Made by a program: the position numbers and the translations under genes | From: Agriterribacter humi | GTDB lineage: Bacteria; Bacteroidota; Bacteroidia; Chitinophagales; Chitinophagaceae | DNA: 64,000 nt | Assembly (NCBI RefSeq): GCF_009192765.1 | Contig: NZ_VOHQ01000007.1 | Span: forward strand, 62,001-126,000 | Direction of reading: 5' to 3' | Shown here: in pieces, positions 1 through 10,225 of the stretch | Numbering within the stretch: position 1 is the first letter of the stretch | Layout of the letters: each line of letters opens with the position of its first letter | Notes under the pieces: model-generated | What the model was told of the DNA's origin: nothing | The model's input: the letters and a program-made list of their open reading frames with translations, nothing else | Databases searched by the model: none

Positions 1-1
1 C

Positions 2-2836
2 GGTAACAATCAACCTATCATTGTTATTGATGGAGCTATCCTGGATAATAAGCCTCTGGCGCAATCAAATATTAATGTACAGGACGGAATCCAGGATTGG
101 GGGAACTATATGAGTTATGTGAACATGGAAAATGTTGAAAGCGTAAACGTATTAAAAGGCCCAAATGCTGCGGCCCTTTATGGTGCACGTGGCGCCAATG
201 GTGTGATATTGATCACTACCAAAAAAGGCACAGCAAAGAAAGGAATAGGTATTGACTATAGCTTTACTAACAACTATACCAATGTATATCGTTTCCAGGA
301 TATGCAGAATGAGTATGGTGGAGGTTTTGCCGCTGGTTTATGGACCCTTCATCCGCAGCTTCCTAAAACAGAAAGTGGAGAACCTTACTTACCTACTTTA
401 TATCCTTCCGCGTGGAATGGCAACCCTTATGCAGTAAATGGAACGGGTTATAATGCATCACACGAAGTAATTCCGGGGGGAATGAACACATGGGATGTTT
501 TCAGTTGGTTTGGCGCAAGTTCTTCCTGGGGGCCGAAATTAGATGGTCAAATGGTTCGCTGGTGGGATGGAGAATTAAGACCCTATGCTCCTCAGCCCGA
601 TAATAGAAAGTTCTATTATAAAACAGGTGTAGACAAAACACACAATGTATCTTTTTCCGGGGGAGGCGATTTTGGTACAGTAAGAGTTTCAATTTCAAGA
701 ACAGATGCGGATGCTGTGGTACCCAACACCAATAACAGCAATACGAATTTTTCGCTGGGTTCAAATCTTAAAATATCTAAGGCAATAACTGCAGAAATAT
801 CTGCGGGATACAACGAATCTTACAGGCTAAATGCACCGGAGATAGGTAACAACAATTCATGGACGAAGTTTTCAATATATGGGATGTCGAGAGAATATCA
901 GCCTTTAGAATGGAAGTATTACAAAAACGCTGATGGCTCAAAGTATACTTTTCCGGGATCGTATCCACATGCAGAATATGGTAATAATCTTTGGTGGAGG
1001 TTTTATGAAAACAACAGCAAATTGAACAGAGACGAATTCCTTTCAACTATAAAATTAAATGCAGAGATTACTCCATGGTTGAACGCATTTGTCCGGACAT
1101 CAGTTGATTTCATCGGCACCAATTTTATTACGCAGAACAATACTACTTCAGTTGATCATATGCAGGGTGGGTCATTCTCCAAAACGATAAGCAAAGACAA
1201 GATTTACAATACGGATGTAATGGTGACTGCTCATAAAAGTGACCTGTTTGCAAAAGGATTTAACGCGAGCATTTCAGGTATGTTCAATACATATTCCAAC
1301 ACTTCCGCAGGCGTTATGGGATCTAACTGGAGCACCTTTGCCGTGCCGAATGTTTATTCCCTCGGCAATTATGTAAACAAGGATAATACCAGCGCAACAG
1401 AAACCCGCTACGATGTAAAGTCGCAGTCTGTTTTGGGATTGCTTAATCTTAGCTACAAAGATTATTTATTCCTGGATATTACCGGCAGGAATGATGTAAC
1501 ATCCACACTTCCAAAAAACAATAATTCTTATTTCTACCCATCGGGAAGTTTAGCTTTTGTTTTTACAGAAGCGTTTAATATGGGCAGCACCCAGGATTTC
1601 CTGTCTTACGGTAAACTTAGGTTGGCATATGGTAAAAGCGCCAATGCTGCTCCGCCTTACCAGTTAGACTTTCAATATAATGTAGGTACTTTTGGAGGAC
1701 AGTCTATCAATTCACTTCCTGCCACCGTTCCACCTTATGAACTGCAATTCCAGACATCAAGATCTTATGAAATTGGAACAAGTTTAGGCTTCTTTCAAAA
1801 CAGGTTGAATTTTGATATCACTTATTATGATATCTCTTCTACAAAACAGATCATGACTGCTTCATTGCCGGTGTCTTCAGGGGCATCTGCCATAACCTTC
1901 AATACTGGTGAATTAACGAATAAAGGTTTTGAGTTTATCATCAATGCAACTCCTGTTAATAGAAGAAACTTTTCCTGGAATGTAACTTTAAACGGCGCTG
2001 CAAACAGAAACAAAGTTGTTGCTCTTTCTGAAGGCGTAAAAGAATTGAGAATCGGAGATGTATTTGGTAACCTTGGTGTGTTCATGAAAGTATCTCCGGG
2101 CGATCAATACGGTACTTTGTATGGTACAGATTTTTTAAGAGATGATAAAGGCAATAAACTTCTTAAAAATGTAACCGATGGCAGCGGTAATGTAGTAGGT
2201 ACTTTATACCAGTCAACCGTAGATCCGGTTGCTATAGGCAATGCTACCCCGAAGCTTACAGGTGGTATTGGTAATACAATCCGCTATAAAAGTTTCAGCC
2301 TTTATGCATTGGTTGACGCTAAATTAGGAGGAGATATTTATTCATTTGATCACTCTACTGCAATGGGCGGTGGTTTATCACCGGCCACATTGGTGGAAAG
2401 AAACGGCGGTGGATTACCTTACACTTTCCCTGACGGTACTTCGGGAAATGTGGGCGTAATAATGGAAGGCTATAATGTGGATGATGCTAAAATAAATGAC
2501 AGGGTTGTGAATTCAATTTATAAATATGGAGGCTCTTATACCGGATGGACACATCTGAACAGACCGAGAAGTCTTTCTGTGTTTGAGAACAGTTGGGTTA
2601 AATTAAGAGAAGTCGCTTTGTCTTACAGCCTTCCTAAAAACCTTCTTGGTACAGCCAGAATATTTCAGAATCTATCACTGTCCGTTGTAGGTAGAAACCT
2701 GTTTTATATCTATACAAGCCTGCCCGATCATCTTAATCCCGAAGGTATTAACGGGGTAGGAAATGGACAGGGTTTACAATGGTCAGCTTTTCCAGGTATG
2801 AGAACATTTGGTTTCAGCGTTAAAGCCCAATTCTAA
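2..2836 (+). CDS. SusC-family TonB-linked outer membrane protein, 5' truncated
   Basis: The reading frame is open from base 2, well before the first ATG at 110, so the signal peptide, carboxypeptidase-like domain and early plug lie outside the window. The visible 944 residues begin inside the plug domain (PIIVIDGAILDN at residues 5-16 of the fragment), followed by the plug motif around NVLKGPNAAALYGARGANG. The rest is a 22-strand-type TonB-dependent barrel ending in Phe, as expected for outer-membrane assembly. SusC proteins import oligosaccharides or peptides across the outer membrane with their SusD lid. The SusD partner starts 18 bases downstream, so the two are one operon. The substrate cannot be read from the sequence. 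Confidence 0.95.
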   Translation, partial: GNNQPIIVIDGAILDNKPLAQSNINVQDGIQDWGNYMSYVNMENVESVNVLKGPNAAALYGARGANGVILITTKKGTAKKGIGIDYSFTNNYTNVYRFQDMQNEYGGGFAAGLWTLHPQLPKTESGEPYLPTLYPSAWNGNPYAVNGTGYNASHEVIPGGMNTWDVFSWFGASSSWGPKLDGQMVRWWDGELRPYAPQPDNRKFYYKTGVDKTHNVSFSGGGDFGTVRVSISRTDADAVVPNTNNSNTNFSLGSNLKISKAITAEISAGYNESYRLNAPEIGNNNSWTKFSIYGMSREYQPLEWKYYKNADGSKYTFPGSYPHAEYGNNLWWRFYENNSKLNRDEFLSTIKLNAEITPWLNAFVRTSVDFIGTNFITQNNTTSVDHMQGGSFSKTISKDKIYNTDVMVTAHKSDLFAKGFNASISGMFNTYSNTSAGVMGSNWSTFAVPNVYSLGNYVNKDNTSATETRYDVKSQSVLGLLNLSYKDYLFLDITGRNDVTSTLPKNNNSYFYPSGSLAFVFTEAFNMGSTQDFLSYGKLRLAYGKSANAAPPYQLDFQYNVGTFGGQSINSLPATVPPYELQFQTSRSYEIGTSLGFFQNRLNFDITYYDISSTKQIMTASLPVSSGASAITFNTGELTNKGFEFIINATPVNRRNFSWNVTLNGAANRNKVVALSEGVKELRIGDVFGNLGVFMKVSPGDQYGTLYGTDFLRDDKGNKLLKNVTDGSGNVVGTLYQSTVDPVAIGNATPKLTGGIGNTIRYKSFSLYALVDAKLGGDIYSFDHSTAMGGGLSPATLVERNGGGLPYTFPDGTSGNVGVIMEGYNVDDAKINDRVVNSIYKYGGSYTGWTHLNRPRSLSVFENSWVKLREVALSYSLPKNLLGTARIFQNLSLSVVGRNLFYIYTSLPDHLNPEGINGVGNGQGLQWSAFPGMRTFGFSVKAQF

Positions 2837-2854
2837 CTTTTAAATTTTACTGAA

Positions 2855-4471
2855 ATGGAATTTCGAATAATTAAGAATACAACAAAACCATTGGTGATTT
2901 TGTGCACAATGGTACTGGGTATTTATTCCTGTAATAAGGATTTTGGTGACATCAATAAGGCCTGGGATAACAAAACATATGATGCAAGTATTCCCGCCAC
3001 GTTTAATTATATAGCCTCTACTATGCAGGATGCCGGTGGTCTTGGAACGATATATACTTCCTTTTTATATCAATCTACACAGTTGGCAGCCCAATATGCT
3101 CAGTCTGGATACAGGCTTGATAATTCGGTAGGTGGTTCGTGGGACAGTTATTATTATGCGTTGTCTAACTATTATAAAGTGATGGACCTGATAGCAGCAT
3201 CTCCGGATTCAGCCAGGATGACCAATGTTAAAGCAATGCTCAAAACAATGCTGGCTTATAAGGCATTAAAAACAACTACCCTTTTTGGAGATATGCCATA
3301 CTCGCAGGCAGGTAAAGTATTTTTTGGATCGGCCAATTTCAGACCTGCGTATGATCCACAATCTGCTATATTCAGTTCAGCACTTGACGATTTGAAATGG
3401 GCGATAGATAATTTTTCTGCAGGTACCGATCAAATATCATTGGGAGCAAGTGAAACAGTTTTTAATGGTGATATTGCGAAATGGATAAAATTTGCTAACT
3501 CCGCAAGGTTACGCTATGCAATGGTTATGCATGATAAGGATGCTACTGCTGCAGATGCAGTTATTGCGGACGCATTAGGTAAACCATTGTTGGAAGCGGG
3601 TGATAATTATGGTTTTTATCCTGCTAATTTACCAAACGCGGTTTATGACAGACGCGGCATGTATACAGGTAACTCTTACGTTCGAATGGGATCTACTATG
3701 TGGCATGCAATGTCTGCTACAGATGCTGAAGATGGTTCAGGAATCTATGATTTACGTACTAAAATTTTCTTTGAACCAAACAGTGATGGTGATTGGGTAC
3801 CCTACCCAATGAACCCGGGAACAAGTACACCTTCTGAAACAGGTGGAAATGCAGGAGGAATTGTAAATGACCCTTACGATGAATCAAGGCTTACAACATG
3901 GGATGTTAATGGTGTTTACAAGTTTTCCCCGCTGAATTTTTATTATGTTGCTGATAAAACTTTTCCTCAGTTGTTTATTACCAGCGCCGAAATTAGTTTC
4001 TTAAAGGCTGAAATATACAATAGAGGCATTGGAGGAGTTGGTGCAGACCCTGTTGCTGCTAAAAAATATTATGAAGAAGGTATCACAGAATCTGTGAAAT
4101 TCTGGTATGGACTTGCAAATGGATCTGCAATATGGACAGTGAACAAACCTGCAGCCGCCCCAACAACAATGGAATTAACTGCAATGCTCTCCAATCCTGC
4201 TGTAGCATACAGTGCCACGCCTGCAACAGCATTAGAGCAAATCTATAAGCAGAGCTGGATCGCTTTTTTCCATCAACCATTGGAAGCCTGGAATCTGCAA
4301 AGGAGAACTGGTGGTAAAACACCGGCAGAAGCACTTTCCCCTTCAAGTCCGGTTCTTAATTTCAACAAGTTGATATATCCGACTTCTGAAACAGAATCGA
4401 ACTATGATAACTGGAAAGCCGTAACTGGCGGTACTAACGACGAAAAAGTGAAGCCCTGGTTTATGCCTTAA
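2855..4471 (+). CDS. SusD/RagB-like outer-membrane lipoprotein
   Basis: This 538-aa protein has a lipoprotein signal peptide with lipobox G-I-Y-S-C and lipidated Cys26, followed by an alpha-helical TPR-rich SusD fold. It resembles the SusD-like_2 subgroup more than classical RagB: the stretch NKDFGDINKAWDN follows the lipid anchor and the C-terminal part holds the conserved PLEAWNLQRRTGGKTP segment. It should act as the surface substrate-binding lid of the SusC barrel encoded 18 bases upstream. A clear rho-independent terminator follows at 4495, ending this transcription unit. Confidence 0.93.
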   Translation: MEFRIIKNTTKPLVILCTMVLGIYSCNKDFGDINKAWDNKTYDASIPATFNYIASTMQDAGGLGTIYTSFLYQSTQLAAQYAQSGYRLDNSVGGSWDSYYYALSNYYKVMDLIAASPDSARMTNVKAMLKTMLAYKALKTTTLFGDMPYSQAGKVFFGSANFRPAYDPQSAIFSSALDDLKWAIDNFSAGTDQISLGASETVFNGDIAKWIKFANSARLRYAMVMHDKDATAADAVIADALGKPLLEAGDNYGFYPANLPNAVYDRRGMYTGNSYVRMGSTMWHAMSATDAEDGSGIYDLRTKIFFEPNSDGDWVPYPMNPGTSTPSETGGNAGGIVNDPYDESRLTTWDVNGVYKFSPLNFYYVADKTFPQLFITSAEISFLKAEIYNRGIGGVGADPVAAKKYYEEGITESVKFWYGLANGSAIWTVNKPAAAPTTMELTAMLSNPAVAYSATPATALEQIYKQSWIAFFHQPLEAWNLQRRTGGKTPAEALSPSSPVLNFNKLIYPTSETESNYDNWKAVTGGTNDEKVKPWFMP

Positions 4472-4494
4472 TTTAAATTCTATTTCTTTATAAC

Positions 4495-4522
4495 AAAGCA
4501 GCCTCACCCGGCTGCTTTTGTT
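4495..4522 (+). terminator. Rho-independent terminator after first SusCD pair
   Basis: A 9-bp perfect inverted repeat AAAGCAGCC / GGCTGCTTT with a 6-base loop is followed by TTTTGTTT. It starts 24 bases after the SusD stop, so it should end the SusC-SusD transcript and separate it from the asparaginase gene. Confidence 0.85.
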
Positions 4523-4658
4523 TAATATACAGGATATACTCCAATAAATTTTGTTAAATGGCATGTGAATTATTGTTTGTTCATTTAATTTCGATTCTCT
4601 ATTCGTTTTGGGTTTATTGTAAAACCTGATTCCTGCATTATTCAAAAAAAGTTCAAAA

Positions 4659-5684
4659 ATGTCCACCCGTAGAAAGTTTTTGCAAACATCTGTGCTGAGT
4701 TCAGCAGCGGTTTTAACCGGTAAACAGATTTTGGCTGATACGATAGCCTTACCCAAACCTGTTGTTAATACCCCTATTGTTATTTCCACCTGGGATTTTG
4801 GTAAAACAGCCAATATTGCCGCATGGGAAATACTTGCTCAAAAGGGCCGGGCAGTAGATGCTGTGGAAGCCGGGGTTAGAATACCTGAAGCCGATCCCAC
4901 AAATCATACGATCGGCTATGGCGGCTATCCGGACAGAGATGGTTATGTAACGCTTGACGCCTGTATTATGGATGAGTTTTACAACTGTGGCTCGGTGATG
5001 GCCTTGCAACACATAACGCATGCTATTTCTGTGGCAAGGCTTGTGATGGAGAAAACGCCGCATATTGTTTTGGCAGGTGACGGCGCTTTACAGTTTGCGC
5101 TGGCCAACGGGTTTAAAAAAGAAAACCTGCTCACGCCGGAAAGCGAAAAAGCATGGAAAGAGTGGATGAAAAAAGCGAAGTATGAGCCGGAAATGAATAT
5201 CGAAAACAGATTGTACGATAAAGACAAAGACCCCATGCCCGGCGGACCCGATAACCACGATACCATCGGCATGCTGGCGATGGATGCAAAAGGAAATTTA
5301 GGCGGAGCATGCACCACCAGCGGTATGGCTTTTAAAATGCATGGGCGGGTAGGAGACTCGCCTATTATTGGCGCAGGATTATATGTAGACAACGAAATTG
5401 GGGGGGCTACTTCATCAGGAGTGGGTGAAGAAGTCATTCGCATTGTTGGCTCACACCTGGTGGTGGAGCTAATGCGGCAGGGACTTAAGCCTGAAGCGGC
5501 ATGCAAAGAAGCTGTACAGCGCATTATCAAACGCAATCCTGAAAAATCAAAAAAGATACAGGTAGGATTTGTAGCATTAAATAAGAAAGGAGAATACGGC
5601 GCGTATGCGTTGCAGAAAGGGTTTACCATATCTGTAAGAAGCAATAAAGAGGAGAGCGTGTATGCTTCAAAGAGTGTTTATTAG
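4659..5684 (+). CDS. Glycosylasparaginase (N4-(beta-N-acetylglucosaminyl)-L-asparaginase)
   Basis: This 341-aa Ntn-hydrolase precursor matches the aspartylglucosaminidase family in length and motifs. The family cleaves the bond between GlcNAc and asparagine in glycoasparagines and matures by autoproteolysis. The expected cleavage site is visible as N-H-D-T-I-G with the nucleophile Thr202, followed by GGACTTSG and by GRVGDSPIIGAGLYVDNE of the beta subunit. The N-terminus carries a twin-arginine signal (S-T-R-R-K-F-L, Arg4-Arg5), so the enzyme is probably exported folded to the periplasm. It lies between two SusC/SusD pairs, which suggests that imported glycopeptides are its substrate; this link is inferred from position only. 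A separate promoter is likely because a terminator precedes it. Confidence 0.93.
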   Translation: MSTRRKFLQTSVLSSAAVLTGKQILADTIALPKPVVNTPIVISTWDFGKTANIAAWEILAQKGRAVDAVEAGVRIPEADPTNHTIGYGGYPDRDGYVTLDACIMDEFYNCGSVMALQHITHAISVARLVMEKTPHIVLAGDGALQFALANGFKKENLLTPESEKAWKEWMKKAKYEPEMNIENRLYDKDKDPMPGGPDNHDTIGMLAMDAKGNLGGACTTSGMAFKMHGRVGDSPIIGAGLYVDNEIGGATSSGVGEEVIRIVGSHLVVELMRQGLKPEAACKEAVQRIIKRNPEKSKKIQVGFVALNKKGEYGAYALQKGFTISVRSNKEESVYASKSVY

Positions 5685-5698
5685 AAGGTGTTGGGTAG

Positions 5699-5726
5699 GA
5701 GGTTTCAGGTTCCAGGTTTCAGGGGG
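5699..5726. repeat. Dispersed repeat, 'AGGTTTCAGGTTCCAGG' family (copy 1)
   Basis: This short imperfect tandem of the unit CAGGTTyCAGG sits between the asparaginase stop and cutC. Related sequence occurs at 16181-16210 in the same orientation and at 53313-53346 in the reverse orientation. No coding potential is visible. Confidence 0.5.
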
Positions 5727-5773
5727 CGGAGATGTCTTTAAATATAAATAAGTAAGAAAAATTATAATGGGTC

Positions 5774-6520
5774 ATGTCTAAGCGTATTGTGCTGGAAGTT
5801 TGTGCATTTAATATTCAATCCTGCATCATTGCAGAAAAAGCAGGGGCGGTAAGAGTGGAATTGTGTGATAACCCCGTAGAAGGGGGCACCAATCCCAGTT
5901 ATGGAACCATAAAAAAAGTGAGGGAAAAGATCTCCATTCAATTGTATCCCATTCTGCGTCCACGATCCGGCAATTATTTTTATGACGATGAAGAATTTGG
6001 AATTATAAAAGAGGATATCCATATATGCAAAGAACTGGGTTGCGATGGGATTTCTGTAGGTGTTCAAACCATTAAGGGTGATATAGATACCGAAAGGTTT
6101 AAGCAAATTGTAGCATGGGCCTATCCCATGGGTGTTACCTGCAACCGCGCTTTTGATGCAACTCCCGATCCGTTTAAAGCCTTAGAAGATATTATAGCCT
6201 GCGGTTGTGAACGGGTGCTTACTTCCGGGCAGGCAAGTGCGGCGCCGGATGCAGGGAAGCTGCTCGGGCAATTAGTACAGCAGGCCAATGGCAGGATCAG
6301 CATTATGCCCGGCGCCGGCGTGCGCTCCTCTAATATAAAAAAGCTGGTAGAAGAAAGCGGCGCTTACGAATACCATACTTCTGCACGAAAAATTGTACCT
6401 AACCCCATGTTGCACTCTAATCCTGCTGTGCTCGACAGCGGAAATGTATATATGGCTGATGTGGAAGAGCTGAAAACAATCCTGGCAATTATGGAGCAGA
6501 AAAGCAATCCAAAAGGTTAA
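5774..6520 (+). CDS. cutC: CutC-family protein (copper homeostasis / PF03932)
   Basis: This 248-aa single-domain TIM-barrel protein has the usual length for CutC. Family signatures are visible: LEVCAFNIQSC near the start, RVELCDNP.EGGTNPSYG at about residues 27-44, ILRPRSGNYFY.DEE at about 60-75, and the GADGI-like GCDGISVG and CERVLTSGQ segments. CutC was named for copper tolerance in E. coli, but the biochemical role of the family is unsettled. The gene is close downstream of the asparaginase on the same strand and may be cotranscribed with it. In Bacteroidota, cutC often neighbours glycoasparaginase genes, so a role in glycan metabolism is possible; this is inference. Confidence 0.9.
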   Translation: MSKRIVLEVCAFNIQSCIIAEKAGAVRVELCDNPVEGGTNPSYGTIKKVREKISIQLYPILRPRSGNYFYDDEEFGIIKEDIHICKELGCDGISVGVQTIKGDIDTERFKQIVAWAYPMGVTCNRAFDATPDPFKALEDIIACGCERVLTSGQASAAPDAGKLLGQLVQQANGRISIMPGAGVRSSNIKKLVEESGAYEYHTSARKIVPNPMLHSNPAVLDSGNVYMADVEELKTILAIMEQKSNPKG

Positions 6521-6878
6521 ATAACTATTTTCAGGTTTATTTAAAAAAATCGCCGACCTCTGAGGTATACTGAATAGACTATCTCCAGCATCAATAGAAA
6601 CGTTGTTATACTTATATTATTTAATATGTATTAAGCAGCGTTTTTCTGCTTTACCTTCTCTATTAATTTAGCGAAATATAAATTTATTTGTAGTGGACTT
6701 GCCTGACTTAGCATATTTAAATAAAAAAAGATTAATCTTCTTATTTTTTTTAGAAAAGTAATATTAATTTAGCATTTTATACATGATGATTTAACGTTTG
6801 TATAGGATTAAGTATTATTTAGATCACCATTTCTAATTTCTTTAGCAGACATTTTAATAAACCAAAAAACTAGCAGCG
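6521..6878. other. AT-rich intergenic region upstream of second susC
   Basis: This 358-base spacer has no convincing ORF and is strongly AT-rich. It contains an 11-bp palindrome ACCTCTGAGGT near 6556 that lacks a T-run and so is not an obvious terminator. A near-consensus -7 box (AACGTTTG near 6792) could belong to a promoter for the downstream SusC gene, with a leader of about 80 bases. No riboswitch or tRNA could be recognised. Confidence 0.4.
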
Positions 6879-9800
6879 ATGAAGAAATCATTTAATCGTT
6901 TTTTGCTCGTAGCAATGCTCTTCTCATGTAGTGTATTTGTTTTCGGGCAAACTCAAAAAACTGTTACCGGCGTTGTAAAAGATGCATCCGGTACAGTACT
7001 TCCCGGTGTTTCCATTACCGAAAAGGGTCGCAAAACCGGCGGTACTTTTACCGATGAGTCTGGAAAATTTTCCATCAGTGTAACTGATAATGCAGTACTC
7101 ATATTCAGTTCTGTAGGATTTTCGACAAAGGAAGTATCCGTAGGTTCAAACACCGACCTTAGTGTAGATTTGGCTGCGTCTGATAACGCTCTAACGGAAG
7201 TGGTAGTAACCGCAATGGGAATCAAAAAGGAGCAAAGAAAATTGGGTTATGCAGTATCAACTGTTACTTCCAAAGACATCCTCTTAACTTCTCCCACCAA
7301 TTTCGCTTCGGCTTTATACGGTAAAGCCCCTGGCGTAAACATTAATACTAACCCCGGTGGTGCAACCAGTGCAGTTAGTGTAGGTATACGGGGTTTGAAT
7401 TCAATTAATTTTTCCCGTCAGCCATTATTGGTAGTAGATGGAGTAGTAACACGTAATGGTGAAGCCAATAATGATGGTTTCTGGAGTTCTCCCCGTATTA
7501 ACGGCAACGGGCTTTTAGATATCAATCCGGAAAATATTGAAACATTAACCATTTTAAAAGGAGCTGCTGCTTCGGCATTATATGGTTCGGATGCAGCAAA
7601 TGGTGTAATCGTGATCACCACTAAAAGTGGTAAAGGCAGAGAAGGGCTGGGCGTGGATTTTAATTCATCCTACATTAGCGAAACAGTTGCTATAGTACCT
7701 GATCTTCAGAATGAATACGGACCCGGATACGATCGCGGCACTAATATGGGTAGTTTCGGCTCCGATGATGCCGGATGGCTTCAAACCACTGTAAATGGGC
7801 AAGCCGTGAAATACCCCATTTTCCGGGCATACGGTCAGTTTGGTCCTAAGTTTACTGGGGAAGATGTATATTGGTGGGACGGAGAAATGCGGCCCTATGT
7901 TGCTCAGAAAAACTACTGGAAATCCTTTTACAGGGATGGTATGAGCGCTGTTCAGAATATTGCAGTAAGCAACGCCACAGACAAATTCAATTACAGGCTT
8001 TCTTATACCCGTAACGATTATAAAGGAATCCAGATTGGCGGGAAGCAGGAAAAGAACACCTTTAATCTTAATTCATCTTACAAAATTACTTCCAAGTTTA
8101 GTACCGACCTGGTATTAAGTTATATTAATGAAAAAGTGCACAATCGCCCGTATCAGATTGACAGGCTTACCAATAACTATGGTGGTTTCCTGAGCGCTGC
8201 AGAAAGAATGGACGTAATTTTTGATAAATATAAAACGACAAAAGGATACAAATACGTTCCTTACAATGATGTTTCCAAAGACCCTGCGGAAGCATTAAAA
8301 TATAATATACGCGGTTATGACTTCCTTGATTTTTTATGGAACCAGCTTGAAAATAGTTTTGATGAAACTTCAAACCGGTTGCTGGCATCTGCTACTATTA
8401 ACTACGATATCGTAAAAAATCTTCGTTTCAGAGGCAGGTTGGGAACCGATTACACCGGATACTTTGCGGAATCAAAAAATAAATCAGCTTACCCTTTGGC
8501 TTTTGGTGAAAGTGGTTATTATGGAACAAACTTCAACCGCTATAATTTTACATACGGTGATTTGTTGCTTACTTATAGTAATAAGTTAACAGACAAGTTT
8601 ACGCTTAATGTATCCGCAGGATACCAGGCCAGAAAAGAAGAATACCGTAATTCCAGTGCAGGTACAAGGGATGGCTTAACACAGGAAAACTGGTATAGCT
8701 TTAGCGCTTCTAAAACCACTCCAACATCTGGTTCGTCAACAAGGAGTTTTTTGGTAAAGGATGGCTTGTTCGGAATTTTGGGTGTTGAATACAATAATTT
8801 TTTATTCCTTGAAGGAACAGTAAGACGTGAAAGGACTTCTACATTGTATCCGGGCAACAATACTTTTGTTTATCCGGCTGTGAGCGGTTCTTTTGAATTG
8901 AGCAATGCTTTTAACTTACCGCAGTTTGTTTCCTATAGCAAATTAAGGGCTTCCTGGGGCATAGTAGGAAATCCCGCGCCTCCTTATGTAGCTAATACCA
9001 TTTACAATGCGGGAAGTATTAATGGCGTTGCTACACTCTATCCTGGTAATCCTTATGGAAATAACAATTTAAAAAATGAGCAGAAAACAGAGATGGAATT
9101 TGGTTGGGAAACCAAATTGTTTAATAACCGTTTAGGATTTGATGTGTCTTATTATAATAACAAGGTCACTGACCAGATACTGAGCCTTACCGTTCCCGCC
9201 ACTACAGGATCAACAGGTATTTTGGTAAATGTTGGTTCTTTAAGGAACTACGGAGTTGAATTAGGCCTTTATGGATCACCTGTTAAAAACAGATTTTTCC
9301 AATGGGAGACAAGGGTAAATTTGGCATTTAACCGTAATAAAGTACTCTCCCTGATGTCGGGTCTGGAAAGGTTGAACAATTCAAACCTGGATAACGGATC
9401 CTTATTAATTGTTTCGGAAATTGGTAAACAGGCGGGAGATATAATAGGATATAAAAGACGCCAAAATGCCAGCGGTGAATATGTGATTAATGATGCGGGC
9501 TATTACGACATCAATTTTGACGACCAGGTAAAAATGGGTAATATTCAGTCAAAAGGGCTTGGAGGTATAACGAATACATTAGCGTATAAAAATTTCGCGA
9601 TTAACTTCCTGGTTGATTTTCGCTGGGGCGGTCAAATTATTTCCCAGGCGTTATTATATGGAACAGGTGCCGGAATGTATACTAATTCTATGGCCGGACG
9701 CGATAAAGAACATGGCGGTGTACCCTATTATGTTGATGTAAATGGTGCATTTGTAAAGGTCAATGATAATGTTACATCCGGTCCCAACGGAGAAAAAGTA

Positions 9801-10202
9801 TATAATGATGGTATGATTTTAAAGGGTGTAAAGCAAAGCGATGGAAAGGGAAATGATGTAGTTATTGATGCGCCTAATTTTTACCTGAATACTTATAGCT
9901 GGGGATCATGGCCTGGTTCGGGTTCCTACAGTACCTATGAAGGCGCTGTGTTCGACAATGACTTTATAAAATTACGCGAGTTAGCATTGTCCTATTCATT
10001 GCCTGTAAAAGCAATGGAAAGAATTAAAATGCAGAATGTAACAATATCTATTTATGGAAGAAACCTTTTCTACTTCTATAAAACTCTGCCTTATCTTGAT
10101 CCGGAGGAAAGCATTGGAACCAACTCGTTTTCCCAGGCTTTTGCCGGTGGTGCTACCGCCGCAACCCGTTCAATAGGTGCAAGTCTTAGAATATCATTTT
10201 AA
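6879..10202 (+). CDS. SusC-family TonB-linked outer membrane protein (second pair)
   Basis: This full-length 1107-aa SusC has a Sec signal peptide (about residues 1-23, cleaved after VFVFGQ). A carboxypeptidase-regulatory-like beta-sandwich spans about residues 26-110 (TVTGVVKDASGTVLPGVSI). A TonB-box-like segment TEVVVTAMGIKKE follows, then the plug with QPLLVVDGVV and a LYGSDAANGVIVITTK motif, then the barrel ending in F. It imports an unknown oligomer with the SusD encoded 23 bases downstream. Both this protein and the first SusC carry a plug-to-barrel segment W-W-D-G-E-(L/M)-R-P-Y, so the two are related paralogs, possibly with similar ligands. Confidence 0.97.
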   Translation: MKKSFNRFLLVAMLFSCSVFVFGQTQKTVTGVVKDASGTVLPGVSITEKGRKTGGTFTDESGKFSISVTDNAVLIFSSVGFSTKEVSVGSNTDLSVDLAASDNALTEVVVTAMGIKKEQRKLGYAVSTVTSKDILLTSPTNFASALYGKAPGVNINTNPGGATSAVSVGIRGLNSINFSRQPLLVVDGVVTRNGEANNDGFWSSPRINGNGLLDINPENIETLTILKGAAASALYGSDAANGVIVITTKSGKGREGLGVDFNSSYISETVAIVPDLQNEYGPGYDRGTNMGSFGSDDAGWLQTTVNGQAVKYPIFRAYGQFGPKFTGEDVYWWDGEMRPYVAQKNYWKSFYRDGMSAVQNIAVSNATDKFNYRLSYTRNDYKGIQIGGKQEKNTFNLNSSYKITSKFSTDLVLSYINEKVHNRPYQIDRLTNNYGGFLSAAERMDVIFDKYKTTKGYKYVPYNDVSKDPAEALKYNIRGYDFLDFLWNQLENSFDETSNRLLASATINYDIVKNLRFRGRLGTDYTGYFAESKNKSAYPLAFGESGYYGTNFNRYNFTYGDLLLTYSNKLTDKFTLNVSAGYQARKEEYRNSSAGTRDGLTQENWYSFSASKTTPTSGSSTRSFLVKDGLFGILGVEYNNFLFLEGTVRRERTSTLYPGNNTFVYPAVSGSFELSNAFNLPQFVSYSKLRASWGIVGNPAPPYVANTIYNAGSINGVATLYPGNPYGNNNLKNEQKTEMEFGWETKLFNNRLGFDVSYYNNKVTDQILSLTVPATTGSTGILVNVGSLRNYGVELGLYGSPVKNRFFQWETRVNLAFNRNKVLSLMSGLERLNNSNLDNGSLLIVSEIGKQAGDIIGYKRRQNASGEYVINDAGYYDINFDDQVKMGNIQSKGLGGITNTLAYKNFAINFLVDFRWGGQIISQALLYGTGAGMYTNSMAGRDKEHGGVPYYVDVNGAFVKVNDNVTSGPNGEKVYNDGMILKGVKQSDGKGNDVVIDAPNFYLNTYSWGSWPGSGSYSTYEGAVFDNDFIKLRELALSYSLPVKAMERIKMQNVTISIYGRNLFYFYKTLPYLDPEESIGTNSFSQAFAGGATAATRSIGASLRISF

Positions 10203-10225
10203 TTCATAACATCAATCAGACGAAA

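Noticed and set aside
4343-4813. 156-aa minus-strand frame across the spacer after the first SusD
   Set aside because: It runs antisense through the terminator and both flanking genes and has no recognisable features.
4979-5644. 221-aa open frame antisense to the glycosylasparaginase
   Set aside because: It is a mirror of a well-supported coding gene, with no motif of its own.
6550-6570. Palindrome ACCTCTGAGGT after cutC as a terminator
   Set aside because: Stem of five pairs only and no T-run after it.
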